DNA of 64,000 nucleotides from Clusia tigrina (Eukaryota > Arthropoda > Insecta > Diptera > Clusiidae): contig OV050031.1 of NCBI GenBank assembly GCA_920105625.2, forward strand, positions 126,884,275 to 126,948,274, written 5' to 3'. Positions 20,534-33,580 of this stretch are shown here, piece after piece. Made by a program: the position numbers and the translations under genes. Each line of letters begins with the position of its first letter. Position 1 is the stretch's first letter. The notes under the pieces are model-generated. The model saw only the letters and a list, made by a program, of their open reading frames with translations. It had not been told where the DNA came from and searched no databases.

Positions 20534-22201
20534 CGCGCGCTGGAGAGAATTTTTCGTGGACAACAGCTTAGAAGCGGAAAACAACACTGCACCCTTCTTT
20601 GCTGAACAGCGAAGAAGAGACCCCAATAGAAACATCCCTGCCGACCCGCCCACCACAGAATAAATCAGCGTAGCAATCCATAAGTTAAAATTCAACAAAG
20701 CTGCTTGACCTGACGAACTTCATGCTGAAATCTTGAAGTATGGCGCTAGTATAATCTCTCACGCACTCTACCCTATCATGCATAACCTCTGGACGTCTAC
20801 CACCATCCCCACTGACTGGAAAGAAAGAGTCATAATCACTCCATAATAAGCCAATGTAAAGATTGGAGAGGCATAACCTTTCTCAACTCCATCCTGCAAA
20901 TCCTAGCTCTTATTATCTTAGAAAGAGTGTCAGGTGTACTCAGCAGACAGTTACGGCGTGAACAAAATTCAGACCAAACCGATCTTGCGTGGACTATATC
21001 AACACTTTGCCCATAATTGTGGAGCAATCTGTCGAATGGAGATCGCCACTATTTCTCCTTTTCGTGAACTTGGAATATCGCAATATTGCGCTCTCTACAA
21101 ATTGCGGAGTTTCGGACAAGATCGTCGAGCTCATTAGGGCCCTATATAAAGACGCGAACCTTAGTGTGCGTTAAAGAGGTAAAAATAGTGCCAACTTTGT
21201 ATAAGCCGAGGCATTAGGCAGGGGTGAGTTCTGTCACCACTCTTGTTTATAGTGGTCTTGGATGATGTCCTTAGTCGTACTAATGCAGAGACAGAGGGGC
21301 TGCAGTGGAGATTAAACCAAAATCTCAGCGATTTGGAATACGCTGATGACATCTGTTTCATGACGCACACGCTAGCAGGCTCTTCGTCAAGAATACGCCA
21401 ACTAGCCGTCAGCAGCTGGCGTCAAAATTAACTTCTCCAAAAGTAAATTTTTGCGACTGCAAACTGCAAATACATCTCCACTCACTGTACTGACAAATCA
21501 CAACTCCAACATCAAAATTTGGACGTTGACTGCTTCTGCTACCTTTGTAGCTACATAACAAAATAGGGGGGTGCAACATCTGATGTGGCAGCATGCACAA
21601 ACAAAGCAGGGTCTGCATTCCGAAATTTAGATCGAATTTGGCGTTTTCGTGTGATATCGCTGTGCACATAAATACGAATATTTAACACCAGCATAAAACC
21701 TGTTTTGTTATATGGGTCTGAAACATGGTTGGTCTCAGAACAAATAACTCGACAACTTCAAACTCTTGTCAACAAATGTCTACGAATAATTTGCCGCATT
21801 TTTTGGCCGACAACGATCACGAACGAAGACCTGTGGCGCCTCACCAATAGCGAGCCTATTGACACAGAAATTAAAAGACGCAAGTGGAGCTGGATAAGGC
21901 ACATTCTGAGTAGAGATGACTCCAACATTGCAAAGATGGCCTTTCAATGGAACCCAGATGGTAGTCGAAAAGCAGGACGCCAACGACAAACATGGGTAGG
22001 CACTATTCACGCCGAAAGTCACCACAGAGCCACCTGGAACGAAATAAGGCACCTGGCTGCTGATAGAAGCCGTTGGAGAGCTTTTGTGTCCGCCCTATGC
22101 TCCGACTAGGAGCGATATTTGACACTTTTTATTATGTCTTTTAGTTAATTTTGTTAGCATAAGTATAGTTTTATTGTCTCAAATGTCATGGAATTAATAA
22201 T
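20534..22201 (+). pseudogene. LINE_B 3' half, copy 2
   Basis: Parallel to 9748-11415: RWREFFVDNSLEAENN at the start, LEYADDICFMTHTL near 21340, and the C-terminal domain (21705-22109) with LYGSETWLVSEQ and WNPDGSRKAG. Differences from copy 1 include LWRLTNSEP against LWLLTNSEP and HILSRDDSN against HILRRDDSN. The 12-bp target duplication follows at 22202-22213. Confidence 0.85.
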
Positions 22202-22276
22202 AAGGATCAACATAACAAAAGAACCATTCGCATACTTTTTCAATATCCTTGGAAACCGGTTCATTGCGACAGGTAC
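22202..22276 (+). pseudogene. LINE_A endonuclease, middle segment, copy 2
   Basis: Same reading as 11416-11490 (RINITKEPFAYFFNIL...). Ends at the GTAC of the solo LTR. Confidence 0.82.
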
Positions 22277-23569
22277 TGTAACGACTCCAATTTATAGCTG
22301 AGGTGAACTTAGCGGCTCCAGGGTTCGTATACAGAAATTATAAGGCTTCGGTGAGTTAGATTTTTATGGTGTTTATTTAAATTCAAAGAAATCAAACAAA
22401 ACTACTTATTAATCCTATTCCTCTATAATAGACTTAACCTTTGTGTACTCGTTGTCAATCTTTCTGTCTCGGCAAGTGTATGGTACAGTGACACAGGTAC
22501 CCCAGTAAGAAACCGATTGGAAACCTGATATTCCTACTGAGTTGCTATGTCCTGGTTGTATGCGTGACTTAGTAAGAAATCGATTGGAAACCTGATGTTC
22601 CCACTAAGTCGCGACGGCTCTGTATCGTGCTGGTCTTAGTAAAATATGTGTCTCAGTAACATGGGTACCCCAGTAAGAAGCCGATTGGAAACCTGGTGTT
22701 CTTACTGAGTTGCTATGGCCTGGTTGTGTACGTGACTTAGTAAGAAATCGATTGGAAACCTGATGTTCCTACTAAGTCTCGACGGCGTATGGTTCTGAAG
22801 GCTGTTGTCGGCTCGGAAGCTATTCCCTGAAGACCAGCCTGCTGTTTGGGCCACACGGCTTATATAGCACAATTTGTCACAGCGGCTGGTGCATCTTGTT
22901 GTTGGCGGCCACCGTTGTGTAATTGCACTCCCGTTGGGCGGCCTCGCTTTCTGCTAATCCATGCTCGTTGTTTTTGAAGTGGCTTGTCCTTTGGACACCT
23001 TCGCCGCTTTGTTGTTGTTCTTCTGTTTGATGCTGCCCTGAGTATTTGCCCTTTGATCACCTTCATCGCTTTGTTGTTGTTCTTCTGTTTGTTGTTGTCC
23101 TAAGCATTTGTCCTTTGGCGACCTTCAATAGTGTTTTGTTATTGTGGACATTTGCCCTTCGTTTACCTTTGCGGCTTTGTCGATTTTTTTCATCACTCAA
23201 TTATTTTATGTATAATGTTCTTCTTTTTTCTTTGTGTTTTGTCCGTACTGGTGGCATGCGTAGCGATCGTTCTTTCGTGCTACTTTTGTGTTTTGTATTC
23301 GTTTCTACATGTCGTTTAGCGAACGAATGTATACGGCAAGCCCGGTTCCTACTGGGTACTCAACTTCTTCGCTTTACGTGTGTTTGTTGTAATCTTCGTC
23401 GCTGTGGTTTTTCTCTCTTCTATTTGTTTAACTTATTCAAGTTTGGTTTTTTATTGTAGGCAACTGTTCGGGTCTGTTATTCATGATGTTTGTGTGTATA
23501 TAGCTGGGTACCGACTCTGATACCTGTAGTGTATGCGAACATTTCCCACAGAAGATTTTAGTTTTTACA
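22277..23569. mobile_element. Solo LTR, copy 2
   Basis: 1293 bp, TGTAACG...TTTTTACA, with GTAC at 22273-22276 and 23570-23573. It carries the same hairpin array at about 22500-22777. It came with the tandem duplication and is not an independent insertion. Confidence 0.9.
22500..22777. repeat. Hairpin array of the solo LTR, copy 2
   Basis: Same four stem-loops with the CGATTGGAAACCTG core as at 11714-11989. One type A unit reads CAGTAAGAAGCCGATT here instead of CAGTAAGAAACCGATT, a change in the loop; the stems are unchanged. Confidence 0.82.
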
Positions 23570-23602
23570 GTACCTACAATGCCAAACATATACATTGGGG
23601 CT

Positions 23603-23712
23603 GTCCGTCCGGACATCGGGGTGATTTTAGTGGGTTAAGGCCCCACACTACAAGGGTTTTTTTTGACTGCTTTACACCTCGTAAACAAACAAACAAACAA
23701 ACAAAAATAAAC
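23603..23712 (+). mobile_element. Short poly-A retroposon, copy 2
   Basis: Same insert as 12814-12919 with a longer CAAA repeat tail. The left duplication ACATTGGGGCT is at 23592-23602, but the right one has lost TGGGGCTCT, so the jockey sequence resumes at AGACTTATAACG (23715). Confidence 0.8.
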
Positions 23713-23714
23713 AT

Positions 23715-24431
23715 AGACTTATAACGCCAAGGGGTAGACACTTGCTATCTACAATATTCCATGCAAACCTTGATGTTATATCATCCGGACAGCCAACTTA
23801 TTGGCCTACAGATATTAACAAAATTTCAGACTTCATTGATTTTGGAGTAATTAAAAACATAAGAAGAACTCAAATAAAATGCGTGGGTTCATTTGATTTA
23901 TCTTCAGATCACTCTCCTTCAATTGTATTCCTTAGTATGACAGGAAATATGATAGCACCAGCAGAACACCTCACAAATAAAAATACTAATTAGCTGAAAA
24001 TTTATAAGCTCACAAACTGAGCTAAGTACTCCTCTCAAAACTGAGAAAGAAATCGACATAGCAATCTCGAGAGCGTAATAACTGAAGCTGCTATAATTTC
24101 AACCCCTGATACCAGCATTAAAAGGAATAAACCAATAACACCTTTAATGATAGAAAATCGTATCAAAGAAAAGGGAAAGATAAGGAGGGATTGGCAAATC
24201 TGCAGATCACCCAAGTTAAAAAAACAGCTACCCGATTCTTCAAAAATGTTAAAATACAGTTTCATATACAGTTTCAAGTAAAAAATACAGTTTCATATAA
24301 CTCTATTTGCTTTACTTTAATACCGTTAAATAAAATAGTTACTATAATAAATACAAAAAAATCACCTGTCCCAGAAAAAGTCTCACCAAAATTGATAGCG
24401 GCCCAGATGGCAATCGAGCATCTAATGCATA
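23715..24431 (+). pseudogene. LINE_A endonuclease end and linker, copy 2
   Basis: Parallel to 12933-13656: ISSGQPTYWPTDINK, FDLSSDHSPSIVF, INTKKSPVPEKVSPK. About eight bases (AATAGAAA) are missing near 24065 relative to copy 1. Non-functional. Confidence 0.82.
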
Positions 24432-24534
24432 GGTTAGGTTAGGTAGGAGTGGCCGCCCAGTTTGCCAAAAGCACACTTGAGTGCAGTAAAAAGTTTCCAT
24501 ACTTGGGATGGTGATAGTCAGCACAAGGACAGCG
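24432..24534 (-). mobile_element. GGTTAGG-tailed retroposon, copy 2 (internally deleted)
   Basis: Same start GGTTAGGTTAGGTAGG as 13657 but with about 50 bases missing after CACACTTGAG. Target duplications: CATCTAATGCATA at 24419-24431 and AATCTAATGCATA at 24535-24547 (one change). Confidence 0.8.
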
Positions 24535-25083
24535 AATCTAATGCATATCTTGAATGAAATAATGCGATTAAATTACTTTCCACGCGGTTGGAAGGTATCT
24601 GAAATAATTATGATATTGAAACCTAGGAAAGATCCTACAATTGTATCCTCCTATAGACCAATAAGCTTGTTATCAATTTTCTCGAAAATCTTAGAAAAAC
24701 TTCTCTGTCATCAGATACAATCAGAAATCTATATTAAAAGAATTCTGCCCATGCTTCAATTTGGAATCAGAACTAAACACGGCACCATATAGCAGGTCCA
24801 TAGAAATGTTTCTGAAATAAGAAAAGTCTTCAACGAAAAAAAATACTGCAATGCCGTATTTGTAGACCGAGCATTTGGCAAGGTATGGAGGGCTATTGTA
24901 TAAAATACAAACCCTAGTTCCACAAAAAACTCATGCTATACTCAAAATCTACCTTACAGATAGAAAGTTATTAGTAAAACAAAAAACATCGACTTCTCGA
25001 AGTTGCGAACTAACAGCAGGCGCGCCTCAAGGGAGTGTACTTGGTCCCTTTTACTACCTTATTATACCATTTACCGTTAAAAA
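24535..25083 (+). pseudogene. LINE_A reverse transcriptase, copy 2
   Basis: Parallel to 13808-14360, with LNEIMRLNYFPRGWKVSEII, SSYRPISLLSIFSK and GAPQGSVLGPF. The same stop after FGIRTKHGTI is shared, so it predates the duplication. First catalytic motif reads AVFVDRAFGKVW. Confidence 0.83.
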
Positions 25084-25089
25084 AGGTAA

Positions 25090-25587
<498 letters not shown>

Positions 25588-25996
25588 GAATGTTTGTTTG
25601 TTAGTGACGCTAAGGCTCGAGAACGGATGGACCAATCTTGATGGAATTTTCAGTGGTTGTTCGATGTGGATCTGGGAAGGTTTAGAAATAAAAAAACCTT
25701 ATACTTTTCCTGAAGAAAAGTCGGAAAATTTAAAAATTCCAAAAAGCACTTTTTTCCATACAAAATTTTGTTTCTTTCAAAATTTTTTTTCCAATTGTTT
25801 CTTGCAAATCTATCGATCTCAAAACATTCGGAAAAGTCGGTAAATTCGAAAATTAGAAAAACCTAATTAGATTTTTTATCTCATTTTTTTTTGTATGTGC
25901 GTGGTGTTGCACGCGCACATTTAGTTTCATATTGGTGTTGTAAGCACTGACTGATAACTCAAGAGATGGAGCTGTAGACGCTTAATTATTTTGACA

Positions 25997-26433
25997 GCTG
26001 CGTATATTGTTTGTTCTTTCTGATTTGTTTATTCAAGCAGTGCGGATACGGTCAATTGACTTTCTGACTTTTTCCAAATTTTAATTGATTTCTCGAGTTA
26101 AATTCATTACATTAAATTGTTAAATTGTTTACATTCACGAAATATTTGATTTTAAATCTGTGGTTCATCAGTTTTTGAGTGAAATGATTGACATTTCAAA
26201 CAAAAAAAGTGAGTTCATTATTTTCGTTTGCTGGTGAATACCTAACCTCATTTCCATTGGAATGTATTTGTGTTATTTCTTCAGCTGATTTGTAAATTAT
26301 TTGAATCGTTCAGTTTCGGTCGTTTGCTTTCTTTATTTCGGCTATTCAAAAGGTAAATTATTGAAAATTATTCCGTGAAAACTTTATGTGTGTTTCATAC
26401 AAAGGGATCAATTACAGATTGAAATTTGTTACG
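25997..26433 (+). other. Helitron H1 5' non-coding region
   Basis: AT-rich non-coding sequence between the 5' end block and the first ATG that fits the protein (26434). An in-frame upstream ATG exists at 26386. No clear promoter motif seen. Confidence 0.6.
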
Positions 26434-27325
26434 ATGCCACAAAGAGGTCGTGCTAATATCGGTCGGCGTTCCCGACGTACAACGGACCAACGTAATTATG
26501 CAGCACGTCGTACGGAAGAGGAAAATGCTACTGCAAGGGAATCTGCACGAATTGGAATGATTGAACATCGTGCGCGACAATCACAAGAGGCTCACGAAGC
26601 TTACAATGAGCAACAACGATTGAGAAGAAGACAAGTTCGTGCTCAGGAAATTCATGAAGCAAGAGAACAACGTTTGGCTGCTCACCGACAACGCCAGCAA
26701 CAGCAACGATTGATTAATTTGAATATCGAACGTGCAGCCTTTCGATATTAGCCGGACATTGAATACGGTGCGCACGCATCAGTTCGATTTGGCTCGATGT
26801 CTGTCGTTTGCCCGCATTGCGAAGCACTGAAATTTCCAAAAGAACCGGCCGGATTGTGTTGTGCAAGCGGAAAAGTGAAATTACCAGAGTTACTTCCTCC
26901 ACCAGAGCCATTGCGGTCGTTGCTTTACGGTGAATCACCAAATCCGAATCATTTTTTACAAAATTCCACGATGTATAACGATTGTTTTCAAATAACGTCG
27001 TTTGGAGGGGAAATTGTGAATGAACATAATTACAATCCCACATTCAAGATTAGTTCACCAACAATCTAACACTTATTATCTCGCCAATAAAATACAGAAA
27101 TTAACATATTTGTCTGCAACTATACAGATTCACGGGCAAATTTATCATCTTGCTGGGTCGCTGTTGCCGCATCCTGATCAAGATCACAAATATCTCCAAA
27201 TATATTTTCCTGGAGATTCAAATGAAGAAGTGAATCGACGTTGTGCAATTTTCAATGCGACGAAGAGAGAAATTGTGCAGCAATTGCAAGAAATGTTGCA
27301 TGAACACAACGAACTAATTCGATGA
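26386..27325 (+). pseudogene. Helitron H1 Rep-helicase, N-terminal part
   Basis: From the ATG at 26434 (or in-frame 26386) the protein begins MPQRGRANIGRRSRR and is very Arg/Gln/Glu rich, as in animal Helitron N-termini. A TAG at 26749-26751 interrupts; the same frame continues to 27069 with VVCPHCEALKFPKEPAGLCC and KVKLPELLPPPEPL, a Cys-rich motif usual before the Rep domain. A frameshift near 27050 leads to QIYHLAGSLLPHPDQDHKYL and LQIYFPGDSNEEVNRRC (27020-27325). In the minus-strand fragment the TAG position is a GAG, so the stop is private to this copy. Confidence 0.82.
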
Positions 27326-27346
27326 TTCAAAACTTCGATAGAAAGG

Positions 27347-28710
27347 ATGCCATCTGATGATCACAGAATCGTCATAAAAGCGGACAAACGACCAGCAGGC
27401 ACTCATGAACGGCAATATAATGCACCGAAGGCCGATGAAATATCAATTGTGGTTGTTGGCGATAATGTAGAATCCCGTTATATTGTTATTAATCGTCGAG
27501 CTGGAGATGCATTAGAGCGAATCAGTGAAACTCATCGATCGTATGACGCACTACAATATCCGCTTACTCCACTTGAGATACAACATGATCAATCCTGCCA
27601 ATGGTTAGTAAAAGAAAAACAAACACTCTTGATTGTAACTTCATTTTTTGTTAACTTTTAGGTGTCAATACAAATAAGAAAGTCAGTGCAATGAACTTTT
27701 ACACTTATCGATTGATAATTCGCGAAGGAATTGACAACCATCTCTTGAGATATCGCCGATTATTTCAACAGTATGCAGTTGATGTGTACGTGACGATGGG
27801 GACAGAACGACTCAATTTTATTCGCTTCAATCAGACCAAGCTTCGATCTGAACCGTATATTCACTTGCGAGATGCGGTGAATAGCGATGAAGATGTGACA
27901 AACCTTGGCCGACTCACGATTTTGCCATCAACATACATTGGCAGCCCAAAGCACATGCACGAGTACTCGCAGGATGCGATGACATGCGTGCGGAATTATG
28001 GACGGCCGGATTTGTTTGTTACATTCACTTGCAATCCAAAATACCCACAGATAACGGAATTATTGAATCGCGGTCAATCAGCAAGCGATCGTCACGATGT
28101 CACAGCACGAGTTTTCAAACAACAGCTACGATATTTGATGGACTTTATCATGAAGCAACGTATATATGGTGCTGTTAGATGCTGGATGTACTCTGTTGAG
28201 TGGCAAAAAAGAGGTTTGCCGCACGCACACATTCTTCTTTGGATGGTGGACAAGATTACACCAGATCAAATTGATGATATCATTTCTGCGGAAATTCTTG
28301 ATCCAGAGATAGATCCAGAATTATACGAAGTGGTGAAAACCAATATGGTTCATGGACCTTGCGGACACTACAATCCCACTTCGGTTTGTATGTCTGACAA
28401 TAAATGCACGAAACACTATCCACGTGCTTTTCTTTCGGAAACGCAAACTGGAAATGATGGATATCCACTCTATCGGCGTCGCTCATCAGACAACAATGGC
28501 AGAACATTCAGCATTCAATTTAGAGGAGTGAATATCGAAGTTGACAACACATGGATCGTACCATATTCGCCAATATTGTCTAAGACATTCAAAACTCATA
28601 TCAATGTTGAGTATTGCAGTTCTGTGAAATCGATCAAATACGTTTCCAAGTACGTCACCAAAGGAAGCGACATGGCGGTTATTATCCTTGAACGAGATGA
28701 GATCAGCTAG
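27347..28710 (+). pseudogene. Helitron H1 Rep (HUH endonuclease) domain
   Basis: 27347-27661 holds the Helitron_like_N start (MPSDDHRIVIKAD, SRYIVINRRAGDALERI). 27691-28710 (339 codons) is the Rep domain: LFVTFTCNPKYPQI at residues 108-121, the HUH motif RGLPHAHILLW with His178 and His180, and the paired tyrosines in KYVSKYVTKG at residues 317 and 321. These would nick and join single strands at the Helitron ends. Between the parts (27604-27661) there is a GT...TTTTAG stretch resembling an intron, but the splice phases do not fit, so I read it as a frame break. The catalytic residues are intact. Confidence 0.9.
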
Positions 28711-28735
28711 TATTAAATGGGTCGATACGTGAACT

Positions 28736-29625
28736 GCAATGAAGCGCTTTGGAGACTATTTTCTTTTGTAATTCATGAGCGTTTTCCGACAGTTGTGCAT
28801 CTCGCAGTTCATTTGGAGAATGGCCAGAGAATGCAGTATAGCGAGCGGAAACACCACCAGCAACAACATTGACGAGTTTTTTCTCAACTTGCGCCAGTGA
28901 TCCGTTTGCGAGAACATTGCTTTATTCGGAAATGCCTCGATATTATACATGGAATGCATCGTCGAAGAAATGGTTACGCAGAAAGCAAGGCCAACCAGTA
29001 GATGGACATCCAGGTGTGTTCTCAACTAATGCATTAGGACGAATTTACACAATCCACCCGAAAAACGACGATTGCTTCTACCTTCGGTTGCTATGGATTA
29101 ATGTACGCGGTTCAACTTCATTTGAGTCATTGCATACTGTGAATGGTACGGTGTGTGCACCTTTTCGAGAAGCATGCCAGCAATTACAATTGCTGGAACA
29201 TGATAATCATTGGAATCAAACGATGGACGATGCGATAGCTACTTCGCATTCCACTGAAGTTCGCACACTTTTCGCGATGATCATTTCGACATGTCAGCCT
29301 TCAAATCTGCGTCAATTATGGGATACGTTAAAATTACATTGCGGAAGACATTTTGCATCGTATTCGAGTGGCAACATGGAATTCAGAATTACAAATGAAC
29401 GATGACATCTACAATGAAGCATTGGTGTTGATTGAAGATTTGTGTGGCAAACTATTGACTGAAATTCATATGCAAGCGCCAAATCGTCAAATGAGAGATG
29501 TACTGAATCGTGAATTGGAGCGTGAGCGTGCATACGACAGAATAACTTTGGAACAACAAGTACAAATAAATGTTCCATTAATGAATGAGCAGCAAAAGAG
29601 TGCGTATGATGAAGGCTGTCAATGA
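28736..29625 (+). pseudogene. Helitron H1 region between Rep and helicase
   Basis: Starts MGRYVNCNEALWRLFSFVIH and HLAVHLENGQR, then breaks: 19 bases present in the second copy (46890-46908) are missing here. The protein resumes at 28869-29405 (FARTLLYSEMPRYYTWNASS, LRRKQGQPVDGHPG, LGRIYTIHPKNDDCFYLRLL), then 29353-29625 in another frame (RVATWNSELQMNDDIYNEAL). This is the usual linker of Helitron Rep-Hel proteins before the Pif1 helicase. The order is normal. Confidence 0.82.
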
Positions 29626-30940
29626 TGGAAACGGTGGACAATTTTTTCTTGGTGCGCCCGGCGGAACTGGGAAAAAGTTCCTGATATCATTGATTTTGGA
29701 AACAATACGATCTCAAAATGGCATTGCGTTGGCTCTCGCATCTACTGGGATTGCTGCAACTCTACTAGAAGGTGGAAGAACGGCACATTCGGCACTGAAG
29801 CTTCCGTTAAACATGCAAATCAATGAAACACCTGTTTGCAACATTTCAAAGCAATCAGCTATGGCAAAAGTGTTGAAGAATAGTAAACTGATAGTATGGG
29901 ATGAGTGCACAATGGCTCACAAACGGTCTCTAGAAGCACTTGACAGAACAATGAAAGATCTGCGGAATAATAATCGTCGCTTTAGTGGCGCAATGATAAT
30001 GTTAGCAGGCGATTTTCGACAAACACTTCCTGTTATTCCGAAATCGACAGCGGCGGATGAATTAAACGCATGTCTCAAGTCATCGTATCTCTGGCGGTAC
30101 GTGAAAACCATACGATTGACTATGAATATGCGAGTGTTCCTGCAACAGGATAGCACCGCAAAAGTTTTCTCTAAAGAATTGATACGAATTGGAAATGGGC
30201 AAATTCCGGTTGATACTTCCAGTGGTTTGATATCAATTCCACCTCCCATTTGTCAATTCAATTCAACGAAAGCTGAACTCATCACGAATGTTTATCCGAA
30301 CATTGGCCAAATTTATCGTAACTACGATTGGTTGAGTGCACGCGCAATTTTAGCTGCCAAAAATACCGATGTTAATGACTTAAACTGGACGATTCAAGGT
30401 CAGATTCCGGCAGATTTGCGCTCATACAAATCGATCGATCGTGTTGAAAATGAAGATGAAGCCGTGAATTATCCAGTGGAATTTCTAAATTCTTTGGATT
30501 TGCCTGGCATGCCGCCGCATCATTTGCGTCTCAAAGTTGGATCTGTCATTATTATGCTTCGCAATCTTCATGCGCCGAAACTGTGTAATGGAACCCGACT
30601 GATTGTGACGCAGCTATCGAATAATGTGATAGTTGCACGAATTTTGAAAGGGACTTACAAGGGGGCAGAATGCTTGATTCCACGAATTCCTTTGAGTTTC
30701 AACGATTTTCCATTTCATTTCAAACGTATTCTTGCAAACGTGAAACTTGCATTTGCGATGGCAATCAACAGGTCACAAGGACAGTCGCTGGAAGTGTGTG
30801 GCATAAATCTAGAAATGCCATGTTTTTCACACGGCCAGCTATACGTGGCGTGTTCACGAGTTGGAAAACCATCTTCTCTGTACATTTACGCACCGGAACA
30901 GAAAACAAAAAATGCTCTTTATCAAGCTGCGTTACATTGA
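29585..30940 (+). CDS. Helitron H1 Pif1-type helicase domain (451 codons open)
   Basis: An open frame of 451 codons from an ATG at 29585 that is the frame remnant of a larger Rep-Hel protein. Walker A is [10 protein letters not shown] (residues 23-32); Walker B is [10 protein letters not shown] with WDE at 105-107; [11 protein letters not shown], an RLTMNMR motif, and near the end [20 protein letters not shown] and LYVACSRVG follow. These are Pif1-family motifs; the enzyme would unwind DNA during rolling-circle transposition. The usual GKT of Walker A is GKK here, in both copies. The frame ends at 30940, about 110 bases before the Helitron 3' end. On its own it lacks the Rep part. Confidence 0.88.
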   Translation: MSSKRVRMMKAVNDGNGGQFFLGAPGGTGKKFLISLILETIRSQNGIALALASTGIAATLLEGGRTAHSALKLPLNMQINETPVCNISKQSAMAKVLKNSKLIVWDECTMAHKRSLEALDRTMKDLRNNNRRFSGAMIMLAGDFRQTLPVIPKSTAADELNACLKSSYLWRYVKTIRLTMNMRVFLQQDSTAKVFSKELIRIGNGQIPVDTSSGLISIPPPICQFNSTKAELITNVYPNIGQIYRNYDWLSARAILAAKNTDVNDLNWTIQGQIPADLRSYKSIDRVENEDEAVNYPVEFLNSLDLPGMPPHHLRLKVGSVIIMLRNLHAPKLCNGTRLIVTQLSNNVIVARILKGTYKGAECLIPRIPLSFNDFPFHFKRILANVKLAFAMAINRSQGQSLEVCGINLEMPCFSHGQLYVACSRVGKPSSLYIYAPEQKTKNALYQAALH

Positions 30941-31025
30941 AAAAAATGTAGAAAAATCGCAAATAAATGATTTTCAACACAATAAAAATTCTGCTTTCTT
31001 TTCTTTTCAAACACACATAATTTCA

Positions 31026-31199
<174 letters not shown>

Positions 31200-33580
31200 T
31201 CGTGACGATCGCTTGATGATTGACCGCGATTCAATAATTCCGTTATTTGTGGGCATTTTGGATTGCCAGTGAATGTAACAAACAAATCCGGCCGTCCATA
31301 ATTCCTCACGTATGTCATCGCATCCTGCGAGTACTCGTGCATGTGCCTTGGGCTGCCAATGTATGTTGACGGAAAAATCGTGAGTCGGCCAAGGTTTGTC
31401 ACATCTTCATCGCTATTGACCCCATCTCACCAAGTGAATGTACTTTTCAGATCGAAGCTTGGTCTGATTGAAGCGAATAAAATTGAGTCGTTCTGTCTCC
31501 ATCGTCACGTACACATCAACTGCATACTGTTGAAATAATCGGCGATATCTCAAGAGATGGTTGTCAATTCCTTCGAGAATCATCAATAGATAAGTGTAAA
31601 AGTTCATTCCACTGACTTTCTTATTTGTATTGACACCTAAAAGTTAACAAAAAATGAAGTTACTAATAACAATATCACGGGGTTCTAAATTATCGCCATC
31701 AACAACAATTGATATTTCATCGGCCGTCGGTGCATTATATTGCCGTCCATGAGTGCCTGCTAGTCGTTTGTCCGCTTTTATGACGATTCTGTAATTATCA
31801 GATGGCATCCTTTCTAACGAAATTTTGAATCATCGAATTAGTTCGTTGTGTTCATGCAACATTTCTTGCAATTGCTGCACAATTTCTCTCTTCGTCGCAT
31901 TGAAAATTGCACAACGTTGACTCACTTCTTCATTTGAATCTCCAAGAAAATATATTTGCAGATATTTGTGATCTTGATCAGGATGCGGCAACAGCGATCC
32001 AGCAAGATGATAAATTTGCCCGAGAATCTGTATAGTTGCAGACAAATATGTTAATTTCTGTATTTTATTGGCGAGATAATAAGTGTTAGATTGTTGGTGA
32101 ACTAATCTTGAATGTGGGATTGTAATTATGTTCATTCACAATTTCCCCACCAAACGACTTCATTTGAAAACAATCGTTATACATCTTGGAATTTTGTAAA
32201 AAATGATTCGAATTTGGTGATTCATCATAAAGCAACGACCGCAATGGCTCTGGTGGAGGAAGTAACTCTGGTAATTTCACTTTTCCGCTTGCGCAACACA
32301 ATCCGGCCGGTTATTTTGGAAATTTCAGTGCTTCGCAATGCGGGCAAACGACTGACATCGAACCAAATCGAACTGATGCTTGCGCACCGTATTCAATGTC
32401 CGGCTCATATCGAAAGGCTGCACGTTCGATATTCAAATTAGGCAATCGTTGTTGTTGCTGGCGTTGTCGGTGAGCAGCCAAACGTTGTTCTCTTGCTTCA
32501 TGAATTTCCTGAGCACGAACTTGTCTTCTTCTCAATCGTTGTTGCAAGCTTCGTGACGATCTTGTGATTGTCGCGCACGATGTTCAATCATTCCGATTCG
32601 TGCAGATTCCCTTGCAGTAGCATTTTCCTCTTCCGTACCACGTGCTGTATAATTACGTTGGTCCGCTGTAAGTCGGGAACGCCGACCGATATTAGCGCGA
32701 CCTCTTTGTGGCATCGTAACAAATTTCAATCTGTAATTGATCCCTTTGTATGAAACACACATAAAGTTTTCACGGAATAATTTTCAATAATTTACCTTTT
32801 GATTAGCCGAAATAAAGAAAGCAAACGAACAAAATTGAACGATTCAAATAATTTACAAATCAGCTGAAGAAATAACACAAATAAATGCCAATGGAAATGA
32901 GGTTAGGTATTCACCAACAAACGAAAATAATGAATTCACTTTTTTTGTTTGAAATGTCAATAATTTCACTCAAAAACTGATGAACCACAGATTTCAAATC
33001 AAAAATTTAACAATTTAATGTAATGAATTTAACTCGAGAAATCAATTAAAATTTGGAAAAATGTCAGAAAGTCAATTGACCGTGTCCGCACTGTTCGAAT
33101 AAACAAATCAGAAAGAACAAACAATATACGCAGCTGTCAACATAAATAAGTGTCTGCAGCTCCATCTCTTGAGTTATTGAAGTATCAGTCAGTGCTTACA
33201 ACACCAATATGAAACAAAATGTGCGCGTGCAACACCACGCACATACAAAAAAAAATTTCAACAAAAAATGAGATTAGGTTTTTCTAATTTTCGAATTTTC
33301 CGAATTTTCCGACTTTTCCGAATGTTTTGAGATCGATAGATTTGCAAGAAACAATTGGAAAAAAAATTTGAAGGAAAAAAAATTTTGTGTGGAAAAAAGA
33401 CCTTTTTGGAATTTTTAAATTTTCCGATTTTCCTTCAGGAAAAGTATAAGGTTTCTTTTATTTCTAAACCTTCCCAGATCCACAACGAGCAACCTCTGAA
33501 AATTCCATCAAGATTGGTCCAGCCGTTCTCGAGCCTTAGCGTCACTAACAAACAAACATTCATTTTTATATATATATAGA
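31200..33580 (-). mobile_element. Helitron m1: minus-strand 5' half, facing H1
   Basis: Read on the minus strand it starts TCTATATATATATA at 33580, preceded by A, which is a correct Helitron 5' end. It runs through the basic N-terminus (32762-32532), the Cys-rich part (32547-32311 and 32301-32086), SLLPHPDQDHKYLQIYFLGD (32135-31830), and the first third of Rep, ending near [14 protein letters not shown] at 31200. The HUH motif and helicase are absent. It is an inverted copy of the H1 5' half. About 145 bases are missing at 31663/31664 relative to m2. Confidence 0.9.

Noticed and set aside
27604..27661. Intron in the Helitron Rep gene (GTTAGTAAAAG ... TTTTAG)
   Set aside because: Donor and acceptor look good, but neither possible donor keeps the reading frame between RYIVINRR and GVNTNKKVSAM, so I prefer a frame break. 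It could still be an intron in an ancestral copy.
29312..29641. Minus-strand ORFs of 109-110 codons opposite the Helitron (also 30249-29917, 47724-47395, 48332-48000)
   Set aside because: They lie opposite clearly recognised Rep-helicase coding sequence and have no motif of their own.
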